From positions 703,501 through 767,500 of the forward strand of contig JAWKLZ010000003.1 in the NCBI GenBank assembly GCA_041392475.1: a DNA stretch of 64,000 nt. Reading direction: 5' to 3'. The notes under the pieces were generated by a model, which did no database searches, had not been told where the DNA came from, and saw nothing but the letters and a program-made list of their open reading frames with translations. Both the position numbers and the translations under genes were made by a program. Every line of letters starts with the position of its first letter. The stretch's first letter is position 1. The DNA is from Chitinophagales bacterium. Its GTDB lineage: Bacteria; Bacteroidota; Bacteroidia; Chitinophagales; UBA2359. Below, piece after piece: positions 36,227-44,417 of this stretch.

Positions 36227-37993
36227 ATGAGAATGTTTCAAACTTTTCAATTATTAGCCGTCTGTACCCTGATGTTAGGAGTGACTTTTGCTACTTCGGC
36301 TCAAGAACAGGCAGATGAAAACCGCAAAGCGACCATCAAAATTGTGAAAGAGGTAGATGGTAAAACAACAACGATTGACCGCATGATTGAACTGCAAAAG
36401 GGTGAGAGCCTTGAAGATGCACTTCAACGTACAGGACTGGACAAAGAGATAGAAGGTATCCATGTAGAGGGAAAAGATATAGACATAGATGTTGATATCG
36501 AAATGAATGACAATGGTACAGAGGCTCGAAAAATGAAAAAAATGATTTTCATTGGAGAGGATGGTGAAACCCAAAACATGAAATTGGAGGAAGGTACACA
36601 CCTCAACTTCAATACGGATGATGACAAGAATGTGGAGGTTATCGAAAAAGATGGCAAACACATCATCATTATCAAAGAGAAAGGGGGCGAGGAGAAAGTT
36701 ATTGAAATCTTGGACAATGAGGTGAAAATAGATGGTAAAGAAGGCAATGTGATGATGTTTAAAAGTGATGATAGTTGCTGCAATAAAAAAATGGAGAAGA
36801 CCACATACAATGGTAACAAGGCTTCTCTGGGCGTGATGTTGAGTCAAGAGGTGAAAAATGAAAATGGCGTAGAAACAAACAGCGGTATTGTGGTGAAAGA
36901 GGTGATGAAGGAAAGCGCAGCAGAAGCAGCAGGATTGCAGGTAGGGGATGTGATTCAATCTATTGACGGAAAACAGGTAGGTGAAACACAAGAATTGATA
37001 GATGCACTTAGTTCTTTTGAAGCAGGAGACAAAGTGAAAATTGGCTATGAACGCAATGGAAAAAAGGCTTCAGCGAATGTAACCTTGAAAGAAAATGCGA
37101 ACACGGGAGCAATGAATTTCAAGAGTATGGATGAATCGTGTAAAGGAAAAAGTGGAGCTTCTTGCCATGCCCAAAGAATGGAAAAAATGCACCACAACAG
37201 CAACAAGGCTTCTTTGGGTGTGATTTTGAGTCAAGAGGTGAAAAATGAAAATGGCGTGGAAACCAATAGCGGCATTGTGGTGAAAGAAGTGGTAAAAGAG
37301 AGTGCAGCAGAAGCGGCAGGATTGCAGGTGGGGGATGTTCTCAAATCTGTAAATGAAAAAGAATTAGCTGATACACAAGAACTCATAGGTGAGCTTGGTC
37401 AATTTGAAGCAGGCGATAAGGTGACGATTGGTTATGAGCGCAATGGTCAAAGAGCTTCAACAGAGGCAACCTTAAAAGCAAATATGCCTCGATGGACAAC
37501 GGATGACCACCATACAATCATCATTGAGAAAAAAATCAATGGAGAAGAAGTTGAAGTAGAGGAATACGACATGAGTGAAGAAAAAGGCGTACACAAAATG
37601 AGGGTTTTCAAAGATGAAAATGGAAATGTGACCAAAAAAGAAATTCACTTCAATGTGTGGATCAAAGATATGGAAACAGCAGACGTTGAAAAAATCGAAA
37701 ACGCTTCTTTGAAAAAAGCAGCGGCTGAAAATTCACTAACCGTTGAAGCCCTTCAATTTTACCCCAATCCAAGTGACGGTCGTTTCGACTTGAGTTTTAA
37801 CCTTGCCGAAAAGGGTAAAACTGCGGTGAAAGTTGTCGACATGGCTGGCAAAGTAGTCTTCCAAGACCAATTGGGTGATTTCTCTGGCTCTTACGAAAAA
37901 CAAATTGATATTTCTGCCAATCCTAAAGGTGTCTATTTCCTTCAAGTTGAGCAAGGCGAGAAGGTGATGATGAAGAAAATTGTGGTGCAGTAA
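36227..37993 (+). CDS. T9SS-secreted protein with two PDZ domains
   Basis: A 588-residue secreted protein: signal peptide (to about 26, ending TSAQ), a highly charged Lys/Glu/Asp-rich segment (30-180), two near-identical PDZ domains (about 196-285 and 325-413), a second charged segment, and a T9SS type A sorting domain (about 505-588, with FYPNPSDGRFDLSF and GVYFLQVEQGEKVMMKKIVVQ). There is no protease domain, so it is not a DegP/HtrA enzyme. It is transcribed divergently from a kinase that also carries three PDZ domains, which suggests a shared ligand class or a feedback loop. CxxC-like pairs precede each PDZ (SDDSCCNK; SCKGKSGASC). Confidence 0.85.
   Translation: MRMFQTFQLLAVCTLMLGVTFATSAQEQADENRKATIKIVKEVDGKTTTIDRMIELQKGESLEDALQRTGLDKEIEGIHVEGKDIDIDVDIEMNDNGTEARKMKKMIFIGEDGETQNMKLEEGTHLNFNTDDDKNVEVIEKDGKHIIIIKEKGGEEKVIEILDNEVKIDGKEGNVMMFKSDDSCCNKKMEKTTYNGNKASLGVMLSQEVKNENGVETNSGIVVKEVMKESAAEAAGLQVGDVIQSIDGKQVGETQELIDALSSFEAGDKVKIGYERNGKKASANVTLKENANTGAMNFKSMDESCKGKSGASCHAQRMEKMHHNSNKASLGVILSQEVKNENGVETNSGIVVKEVVKESAAEAAGLQVGDVLKSVNEKELADTQELIGELGQFEAGDKVTIGYERNGQRASTEATLKANMPRWTTDDHHTIIIEKKINGEEVEVEEYDMSEEKGVHKMRVFKDENGNVTKKEIHFNVWIKDMETADVEKIENASLKKAAAENSLTVEALQFYPNPSDGRFDLSFNLAEKGKTAVKVVDMAGKVVFQDQLGDFSGSYEKQIDISANPKGVYFLQVEQGEKVMMKKIVVQ
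36814..37472 (+). repeat. Direct repeat encoding the two PDZ domains
   Basis: Two copies of roughly 280 bp start at 36815 and 37202 (period 387 bp, 129 codons). The first part of each copy is almost identical in DNA (for example GAGTCAAGAGGTGAAAAATG in both), with divergence increasing towards the end. This indicates recent duplication or conversion of the first half of the PDZ domain. Confidence 0.85.
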
Positions 37994-38032
37994 ATTTTAA
38001 AACGTAAAACTCAAATTACAAATTCAAGTTCC

Positions 38033-38070
38033 AAAAAGCCTGATTGAAGTTACTTCAGTCGGGCTTTTTA
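38033..38070 (+). terminator. Rho-independent terminator behind the secreted PDZ gene
   Basis: AAAAAGCCTGATTGAAGT pairs with ACTTCAGTCGGGCTTTTT with two G-T pairs. It lies about 40 bp past the stop at 37993 and ends in a T run. Confidence 0.85.
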
Positions 38071-38166
38071 TATATTCATTTAGCACAAGTTTCCAAACTT
38101 CCTATACTTGACCTATCTTTGCCCTTTAGCCAAAAAACAAATAAAACTTTCAAATAATCCAACAAT

Positions 38167-39462
38167 ATGATTGCTTTAGACCATATCATCGAACACGATG
38201 TACAGCTTTTTGACCTATTTCAAGCAGAAGAAGCTCGCCAAATCAGAGGCGTAGAACTCATTGCTTCGGAGAATTTTATCAGTCCACAAACCCGCAAGGC
38301 GATGAGCAGTACTCTCACACACAAGTATGCGGAAGGCTTGCCTGGTAATCGCTATTATGGTGGATGTGAGGTGATTGACCAAGTAGAGCAAATCGCCATT
38401 GACCGAGCCAAAGCATTGTTTGGCGCTGCTTGGGCAAATGTGCAACCGCACTCAGGCGCACAAGCGAATGCTGCTGTATTTTTGGCAGTATTGCAGCCTG
38501 GAGATACTTTTATGGGCTTCAATTTGGCACATGGCGGGCATCTATCGCATGGTTCACCCGTCAATTATTCGGGTAAGGTGTACAAGCCTGTTTTCTATGG
38601 CGTAGAGCAAGAAACAGGTAGAATTGACATGGACAAAGTGGAGGCGATTGCGCTCGAAAACAAACCCAAATTGATTGTTTGTGGTGCTTCGGCGTATGCA
38701 AGAGATTGGGATTACGCCCGTTTTAGAGCGATTGCAGATAAGGTAGGTGCTTTGTTGATGGCAGATGTGGCGCATCCTGCTGGTTTGATTGTCAAAGGTT
38801 TGTTGAACCATCCTTTTCCTCATTGCCACATCGTGACGACTACAACGCACAAAACGCTTCGTGGCCCTCGTGGAGGAATGATTATGATTGGAGAAGACAT
38901 TGACAATCCTTGGGGCATCACAACCAACAAAGGTATCGTCCGCAAATTGAGCAGCATTTTGGACAGTGGTGTTTTTCCTGGCATGCAGGGCGGCCCTATG
39001 GAACACATCATTGGCGCAAAGGCAATTGCGTATGGTGAGGCTTTGACCAATGAATTTGGAGCGTACTGCGAACAAATCATCAAAAACGCTCAGGCAATGG
39101 CCAATGCTCTGGTGGAACGTGGTTACGACATCATTTCGCAAGGAACGGACAATCACTTGATGTTGATTGACCTCCGCAACAAAAATATTTCGGGCAAAAA
39201 AGCTGACCGCATTTTGGGTGAAGCGGATATTACGGTCAATAAAAATCTCGTTCCGTTTGACACCCGTTCACCGTTTATTACTTCTGGTATTCGCCTCGGT
39301 ACGCCTGCGATTACGACTCGTGGATTGAAGGAAGCTGATTGTTTGCAGGTGGTGGATTGGATTGATCAAGTGATTTGCAATCCTGATGATACGGCTGTTC
39401 ATACCCGTGTGAAGGGAGAAGTGAATGAAATGATGGGGGAATTTCCATTGTTTACTTGGTGA
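38167..39462 (+). CDS. glyA: Serine hydroxymethyltransferase
   Basis: A 431-residue PLP enzyme that interconverts serine and glycine with tetrahydrofolate, supplying one-carbon units in the cytoplasm. The PLP lysine is Lys229 in TTTTHKTLRGPRGG. Other conserved blocks are ELIASENF, YAEGLPGNRYYGG, NVQPHSGAQAN, DVAHPAGLI and SGIRLGTPA. The length is normal. A -7-like TATCTTTG lies at 38114-38121. Monocistronic. Confidence 0.98.
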   Translation: MIALDHIIEHDVQLFDLFQAEEARQIRGVELIASENFISPQTRKAMSSTLTHKYAEGLPGNRYYGGCEVIDQVEQIAIDRAKALFGAAWANVQPHSGAQANAAVFLAVLQPGDTFMGFNLAHGGHLSHGSPVNYSGKVYKPVFYGVEQETGRIDMDKVEAIALENKPKLIVCGASAYARDWDYARFRAIADKVGALLMADVAHPAGLIVKGLLNHPFPHCHIVTTTTHKTLRGPRGGMIMIGEDIDNPWGITTNKGIVRKLSSILDSGVFPGMQGGPMEHIIGAKAIAYGEALTNEFGAYCEQIIKNAQAMANALVERGYDIISQGTDNHLMLIDLRNKNISGKKADRILGEADITVNKNLVPFDTRSPFITSGIRLGTPAITTRGLKEADCLQVVDWIDQVICNPDDTAVHTRVKGEVNEMMGEFPLFTW

Positions 39463-39514
39463 GAGTTTTTTGTTGGTGTGTTAATGTCTTAGAGTGTTAA
39501 TGTATGTGCTTTGG

Positions 39515-39546
39515 AATGCGCTATCTTTGGGGTAGCGCATTTTTAA
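39515..39546 (+). terminator. Rho-independent terminator of glyA
   Basis: AATGCGCTA (39515-39523) pairs with TAGCGCATT (39533-39541), followed by T residues, about 50 bp past the glyA stop. Confidence 0.8.
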
Positions 39547-39579
39547 TTTGAGGTGTTTGTGCGGAATTGTTTAAATTTG
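39547..39579 (+). promoter_or_regulatory. Promoter of the disrupted ATPase gene
   Basis: TTTG (39547-39550) and TAAATTTG (39572-39579) are 21 bases apart and fit the Bacteroidota promoter pattern. An AAAGGAG-like purine run (about 39590-39595) precedes the ATG at 39602. Confidence 0.5.
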
Positions 39580-39601
39580 TAGAAAACGAAAAGGAGTTGC
39601 T

Positions 39602-39793
39602 ATGATTTTCAAGGTCAAAAATTTAGGCATTATTGAAGAAGCCGAAGTGGATTTGGGTAAGGATTTGATTCTGCTGACAGGGCATAATAATACAGGGAAA
39701 ACTTATTTGGCTTATGCTATTTATGGACTATTTACTTCGCTAGGTGCGGCAAACTTGAATGGATTACAATGTTATGATGACAATAGTTCGTGA
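39602..39793 (+). pseudogene. OLD/ABC-like AAA ATPase, 5' fragment cut by an IS
   Basis: The first 50 or so residues are a typical SMC/OLD-type ATPase N-terminus: a beta-rich start (MIFKVKNLGIIEEAEVDLG) and Walker A GHNNTGKT at 27-34, then YLAYAIYGLF. The frame then enters unrelated sequence and stops at 39793. The rest of the ATPase resumes on the far side of the IS4-like element at about 41179. Together they represent one gene inactivated by insertion. The first residues after YGLFTSL are already doubtful, so the exact breakpoint is not resolved. Confidence 0.8.
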
Positions 39794-41178
39794 TAATTTT
39801 ATGTATAAAAATTATCTTTCGATTATCATTTTTTGAAAAATCGAGTAATTATTTGATTAATTAGAGTTCTAAACTTCGGGAATTTTCCCTAAAATGGTCA
39901 AAGTTATGCGACCATGGGGTAAATTTTGCCCAAATTTCTAACCTTCTTACGAGCCTTTTGAATTATTGGGCTGTTCGGGGCAATCCCACACTCCTTAATT
40001 ATTATATCCATCATCAAATCATTGAACATCTGGGTTTTAATATCCCTCATTGAGAAAGGTTTTCTTTGTTCAATGGGCTTGTTGAGATGAAAGGCTGCTT
40101 TGGCTAAGGAAACAGTAGTCAAAGAAGTATTGAAATGAAAGTCAAGTTTATCTTCATCTCTGCTTTGACAATGCTCCAATCCTGTAAACTGCTTGGCATC
40201 TCTATAAAGCAACTCAATTTGAAATCTCATTTTGTATAGAAGGAAAATCGTTACACCTGATAACTGCAAATCTGTGGAACAGAAAAGTTTATAAGATTTC
40301 ATTTCTCCTTGGTCATCTAATTTATACTGTACCACTACCTTTATGAAACGTTTAAGTGCTTTAGAGTACACGACTCCTTCATAGAGTTCATAGTTTTCTT
40401 GCTTGTCTTTGTCTTGTTGTGCCAAACACCGAGTAAAATAAGCCTCATTTAGATTTTTTGGGTCAAATTTACCTGCCCACTTCGTTTTCGGACCTCGTCT
40501 CTTAGGGTGTGGTCTCACATAAGGGTATATCAAATCTGCATCATCCCTTAAACGACTAATTATCTCTAAACCAGCATCATATACTGTACTTACAAAAGGT
40601 TCTCGTGAAAAAAAGGCATCCACCACTAAATACTTGGAAATCTGCAAAATCTCTGATATGTGACTCACAACCAAATACGCATAATATCCTAATAAGCTTC
40701 CATACTGTTCTTTATCAAAAAAAGTTTGGTCTGCCCGATAATGCAAAGCGGTGTTTTGGTCTATATCTATACCTGCAAAGCCTCCTATTTCTAAGCCCCA
40801 AATAGCACGGTTCGCACAACCTGACCAAAAATAGCCTCCACCAGGAGTATGTTTACCCGATTTACGAATGTAACTTGGGTCAAAAGCAACTGCACAATCC
40901 TCTGAAAAATACTCTTTTATCAATGCTGTATTAAACGAACTAAAATCAAAATCATAAGAATAGTTATTTCTATAAGTGCTTTCATTTTTTCCGCCATAAC
41001 GTGCCATATTTAGAAAATTATGACGACCTCGAAGCTGACACTGTAGCTTGAAATTATGGCTAAAAAATCTCGTTTCCACTTGTTTAAATCAGGCATTTGC
41101 TCTAATGTTGTATCGATGAGTTTCTCGAAGCTCATAGGTAAAAGTCTTTTTTTTATGTTTGGTAATCATTTAATATAA
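39794..41178 (-). mobile_element. IS4-like insertion sequence (ends approximate)
   Basis: A DDE transposase gene occupies 39904-41135 on the minus strand, inserted into the ATPase gene. I could not define perfect terminal inverted repeats or a target duplication. Weak similarity exists between inward ends (ATGATGACAATA on the left, ATGATTACCAAA on the right). AGGTAAAAGTCTT at about 41136-41148 and its reverse complement at about 41181-41193 form a hairpin near the right end that may mark or overlap the terminus. The element is therefore about 1.3-1.4 kb, the usual IS4 size. The given ends mark the limits of clearly foreign sequence, not exact termini. Confidence 0.7.
39904..41135 (-). CDS. 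IS4-family transposase, two frames joined by a -1 slippery site
   Basis: The long frame (391 residues, 39904-41079) starts abruptly in what should be the middle of the N-terminal domain (HNFKLQCQLRGRHNFLNMARYG). The missing N-terminus lies in the other frame from an ATG at 41135 (MSFEKLIDTTLEQMPDLNKW). The two join by a -1 shift exactly at TTTTTTA (41061-41067 plus-strand coordinates), giving KRDFFSHNF. Catalytic residues are Asp in AFDPSY, Asp in VVDAFFSRE, and Glu in QIELLYRDAKQFTGLEH, the YREK-like signature. Either programmed frameshifting makes the full protein, or a T was lost from a T7 run and the element is dead. The 0-frame product alone would be 41 residues. Confidence 0.8.
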
Positions 41179-42447
41179 GACTTTTACCTTTCTTTGAAAA
41201 ATTACACGCATAGATTATACGTAGTTTTACCACGAACTATTGATGATGAAATAAAAAAAGGTATTATCAATAAGATAAAAGATACTAATAAGATTTTAGA
41301 TTTTCATTTTGAAGAACTATTAACTATATACAAAGAATCTATCGAGTCTCATCTTTCACATAAAGTTAAATCGAATATTTCTGATATTTTTGCGTCAAAA
41401 GATAATATTTTAAATAAGGTTATTTTTGATGTAAGTGTAAGTTATAATAAAACCTATAAACAAAGATTCAAATCTGATACGGGTTCTGGTTATAGTCTTA
41501 ATTCTGTAGAGTATGATTTTCGATTTAAAACACAAGGAGAACATTTTTATGTTGATTTTTCTAATGTAGTTATAGATGAAAAATCTATTAATGAACTCAT
41601 AAGTAATTTTTTATGGATAAGTTTTAATGGGTTTATTTTCTTCCCTACTTATATTGCCCCCGCAGAACGTTCTGCAATCAATATTTTTAGTAAAGAACTT
41701 TCTCTTGTTAAAACTCGCTCTTTGAATGCTGTTTTGAAAGCAAATGGGAACAGCAATGAAATGTTGGATTTATTGAAAAGTAGGGTCAACCGCTACCCCA
41801 AACCCATCCGTGACAATCTCGAAATTGCAGAAGATTTAGCGAATTTGAGTAAACAAAAAAGTCAATTCGCTTACCTCGCCGAAGAATTAGAACGAGATTT
41901 ATTGAAGGGAAAAATTGTGATTTCAGAACATGGACAAGCAGAATATTTGCCCGATAATGAAGAATTTTTGCATTTGGAATTGCATTTAACAGGTTCTATT
42001 GTGAAGTCTTTGGCGAATATTGTTTTTTACCTTCGGCATTTGGCACAGCCTTATGACACCATAATCATTGACGAACCTGAATTGAATTTACATCCAGATA
42101 ATCAGCGACTCATTGCTCGATTTTTGGGGAGATTGGTCAATGAAGGTTTTAAGGTGATTGTGAGTACGCACAGTGATTACATTGTTCGAGAGTTGAACAA
42201 TATGATTATGTTGAGTCAAGAACATGAAAACCGAGATGCGTTGTTGGAGAAATATGGCTACCAAAAAAATCAATTGGTGAAGCCTGAACAAGTTGAAGCT
42301 CTTTTGTTTACGAAAGACAGCCGAAAACCTACCAAAATTGAAGTAGATGAATCAGGACTGACGGTAAAAACGATAGATGAGGTAATCGAACAGATGAACA
42401 TTTCGACAGAAGACATTTATTTTCAGCTATTTGAGAAAGTAGGATAA
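41179..42447 (+). pseudogene. OLD/ABC-like AAA ATPase, 3' fragment
   Basis: This is the larger part of the interrupted ATPase, open in frame from 41179 and lacking its own ATG; a TTG at 41194 is the nearest start-like codon. It contains the PAERSAINIF segment typical of this ATPase group, then a signature helix (LHLTGSIVKSL), Walker B in TIIIDEPELNLHP and the switch histidine in VSTHSDY, so the ATPase head is complete except for the Walker A half. It is followed after 1 bp by a PD-(D/E)XK-like gene. Such ATPase/nuclease pairs are common among antiphage systems. With Walker A cut off, this copy is unlikely to work. Confidence 0.82.
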
Positions 42448-42448
42448 T

Positions 42449-43018
42449 ATGATTTCATTGATAGATAAACTAAGAGATGTCATTGATGAGAGGCATATCA
42501 GCGAAGATGACAAGGGAACTTACATTACCCTTCAAGAGACAAATGAGTCAAAATGTAAACCTTTTGTCATCAAAAAAGGGAATACAAAAACACTGACTTT
42601 GGAATTAGATTTGCCCAGTTTTGAAATTCATCCAATGCTTAAAAGTGGAGTCGCCAAATTGAAGAAATGCCCTGATTACTTGATTTTCTGTGAGAATCGC
42701 ACTATTGATGATAAGATTTACGTCATTGCAGTAGAATTGAAGTCGGATAACAATGACGATTGGCACAGACAGGTAAAAGCAGGTTTGGCTATTGCAGAAT
42801 ATTTGGTAGGAATATTGAAAGGTTATCTCAAAAAGCATTTCGAAAATGTAGAATACCGTTGTTTGTTATTTCATACAGGTACTGAAACTTCCAGAATGAG
42901 GAAAAAGAAAAAGATTAAAAGCCAACGTTTTGAATACGAAGAACATCCGATTTTTAAATACAAATTTGCAGACAGACCCTGTAACATAGAACATGACTTA
43001 GAATTATATTTAAGATAA
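42449..43018 (+). CDS. PD-(D/E)XK-like protein paired with the ATPase
   Basis: A 189-residue protein with no clear family, immediately behind the ATPase (1-bp gap). Residues 74-110 show a PD-(D/E)XK-type core: Asp76 in KCPDYLIFC, then Glu96-Leu-Lys98 in VIAVELKSD, and Gln108 in HRQVKAG, with hydrophobic strands before each. This fits a small nuclease subunit or a sensing nuclease fold. The C-terminal end is highly basic (RMRKKKKIKSQR). Right after its stop lies an unrelated methyltransferase tail, so a recombination junction sits here. The functional unit with the ATPase is inferred from spacing. It may still be expressed from a promoter inside the IS. Confidence 0.55.
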   Translation: MISLIDKLRDVIDERHISEDDKGTYITLQETNESKCKPFVIKKGNTKTLTLELDLPSFEIHPMLKSGVAKLKKCPDYLIFCENRTIDDKIYVIAVELKSDNNDDWHRQVKAGLAIAEYLVGILKGYLKKHFENVEYRCLLFHTGTETSRMRKKKKIKSQRFEYEEHPIFKYKFADRPCNIEHDLELYLR

Positions 43019-43020
43019 AA

Positions 43021-43155
43021 AATGCAATTGGAAACAGTGTGTCTGTTCCTATTATTGACATGCTTTGTAAGGCGATTATTAAAACAGGAGTTTTTGAAGA
43101 TAAACCCAGTATTGAGATTCCTTCAAGCCAAGCAACAAATTTTTTGGAAAGTTAA
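43021..43155 (+). pseudogene. C-terminal fragment of a C5-cytosine DNA methyltransferase
   Basis: Reading from 43021, the frame gives NAIGNSVSVPIIDMLCKAI, the motif X segment of C5-cytosine methyltransferases, followed by a normal-looking tail and TAA at 43155. Nothing of motifs I-IX is present, so only about 44 codons survive. It differs clearly from the tail of the intact methyltransferase at 55.6 kb (GNAVPPLLAYHIAKKI). It is a remnant of a lost restriction-modification system, joined directly behind the PD-(D/E)XK-like gene. Confidence 0.75.
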
Positions 43156-43187
43156 ATCCATTTATAACAAATCATTATTTAATCCCT

Positions 43188-44159
43188 TCAATGCACCACC
43201 ACCCGTTCCGTTTTCACCACCCTACCTTTGTTAGAAAGCTGCACAAAATACACTCCCTTTCCCCAATGTGCCTCCACACCAATCAATTGCTTCCCTATTG
43301 ACAAATTGTAGTGAGTAGCAACTATTCGCCCTGATGTATCGTATATTCGCAAAGACGTATCGTTCAACTTGTTTTCTACCCAAAAAGAGGAATCCACAAT
43401 CAAATTCGGATAAATCGTCACTTGATTTTGATGGTTCATGTCTTCAATCGCTGTAATAATACCACAATCTGCATCGCTACCTATACAATAATCTATAAGT
43501 CCACTAATACCAAAGCCACTAGAAAATGGAAGAAAAAAGATTCCCCAGTCTTGTATTCCTATTCCTTCTACAAGATTAAGAGGCAAAAATATAGCGAGTT
43601 CATCTATGGGCAAGGCTCCTTCTGAAAATAACACCCTTCTTTCAGCATCAAAATAATTAATTACAGATACTGAATCTATTATTATAGGTTTGGGGTCAAA
43701 AGGGTATATAAATTGCTGGGCAGAACATCCAGTAAACTCTTCTCCTTTGGTTAAAGAAAAATCATATAAAACTACCTCAGTATGAGGCGTACAGTTGGTA
43801 AATTCAGAGTATTCATGTATAACATACACCTTGCGTTCAATTGGTTCATCTCTAATAAGAGCATATAATAAAGAACTAGTAACTTCGTAAGGTCGAGGAA
43901 AATGTGCCATTTCTTCTTTGCGAAAGTACTCAACAAAGACTTTTTTATAAGTTTTTCCTTGCCATATACTATCCCCTCTTATTGTAAAACTAAATGTTTG
44001 ATCAGGACTCCAAAGTGTATTATCATGATCATGCTGTATAATCCAATGCGCCCCCTCTATTGCCATCGGCTGATATTTTTGAGCATATAGTATAGAAGAA
44101 AAAAACAATAAAAATAGAATAGATACAAAGTAGGTAGTAAAGAGTAGTTTTGGATGCAT
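43188..44159 (-). CDS. Hypothetical T9SS-secreted protein
   Basis: A 323-residue protein with a signal peptide (to about 27, ending LYAQ) and a T9SS type A sorting domain in the last 80 residues (TIYPNLIVDSS, LRIYDTSGRIVATHY, KGVYFVQLSNKGRVVKTERVVV). The middle 210 residues have no recognised domain: they are beta-rich with aromatic residues and a pair of Cys (TNCTPHTE, FTGCSAQ). It is probably surface-attached. Function unknown. Its final codons reappear as a scrap at 44220-44252. Confidence 0.75.
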   Translation of the reverse strand: MHPKLLFTTYFVSILFLLFFSSILYAQKYQPMAIEGAHWIIQHDHDNTLWSPDQTFSFTIRGDSIWQGKTYKKVFVEYFRKEEMAHFPRPYEVTSSLLYALIRDEPIERKVYVIHEYSEFTNCTPHTEVVLYDFSLTKGEEFTGCSAQQFIYPFDPKPIIIDSVSVINYFDAERRVLFSEGALPIDELAIFLPLNLVEGIGIQDWGIFFLPFSSGFGISGLIDYCIGSDADCGIITAIEDMNHQNQVTIYPNLIVDSSFWVENKLNDTSLRIYDTSGRIVATHYNLSIGKQLIGVEAHWGKGVYFVQLSNKGRVVKTERVVVH

Positions 44160-44219
44160 ATTTTTAAGAAAATTTGAGGTATGAAATGAATTTCTTCTGC
44201 TAATATAACAAAATATAAA

Positions 44220-44252
44220 CTAATTCCCTACCACCACCCGTTCCGTTTTCTC
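44220..44252 (-). pseudogene. Scrap of a T9SS gene 3' end
   Basis: The minus strand reads EKTERVVVGN and a stop, nearly the same as the end of the preceding T9SS protein (KTERVVVH). The DNA CCACCACCCGTTCCGTTTTC occurs at both places. A stop codon lies just upstream in frame, so only about ten codons remain. It is probably a leftover from duplication or deletion of a neighbouring T9SS gene. Confidence 0.45.
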
Positions 44253-44417
44253 TCAAAAGAAAAATTTCAATTCTCTCCACCCTTCATTGAAGAAATTCCG
44301 CAAAAAATAAAGTTTCTTCAACAAAATCTTCTTCCTTTTGTCCTAAATTCTCTTTCCCTTTCGTCTATGTTGAGCGAACACAAAAAGTAAATTTTTTAAC
44401 CTCAAAAGTTTAATCTT

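Noticed and set aside
36275..36991. Minus-strand frame of 238 codons rich in Cys, Phe and His
   Set aside because: It is the reverse of the Lys/Glu/Asp-rich segment of the secreted PDZ gene; such composition gives long open antisense frames.
43022..43234. Plus-strand frame of 70 codons
   Set aside because: The correct frame here is one base different and encodes the methyltransferase motif X tail; the frame also runs into the opposite T9SS gene.
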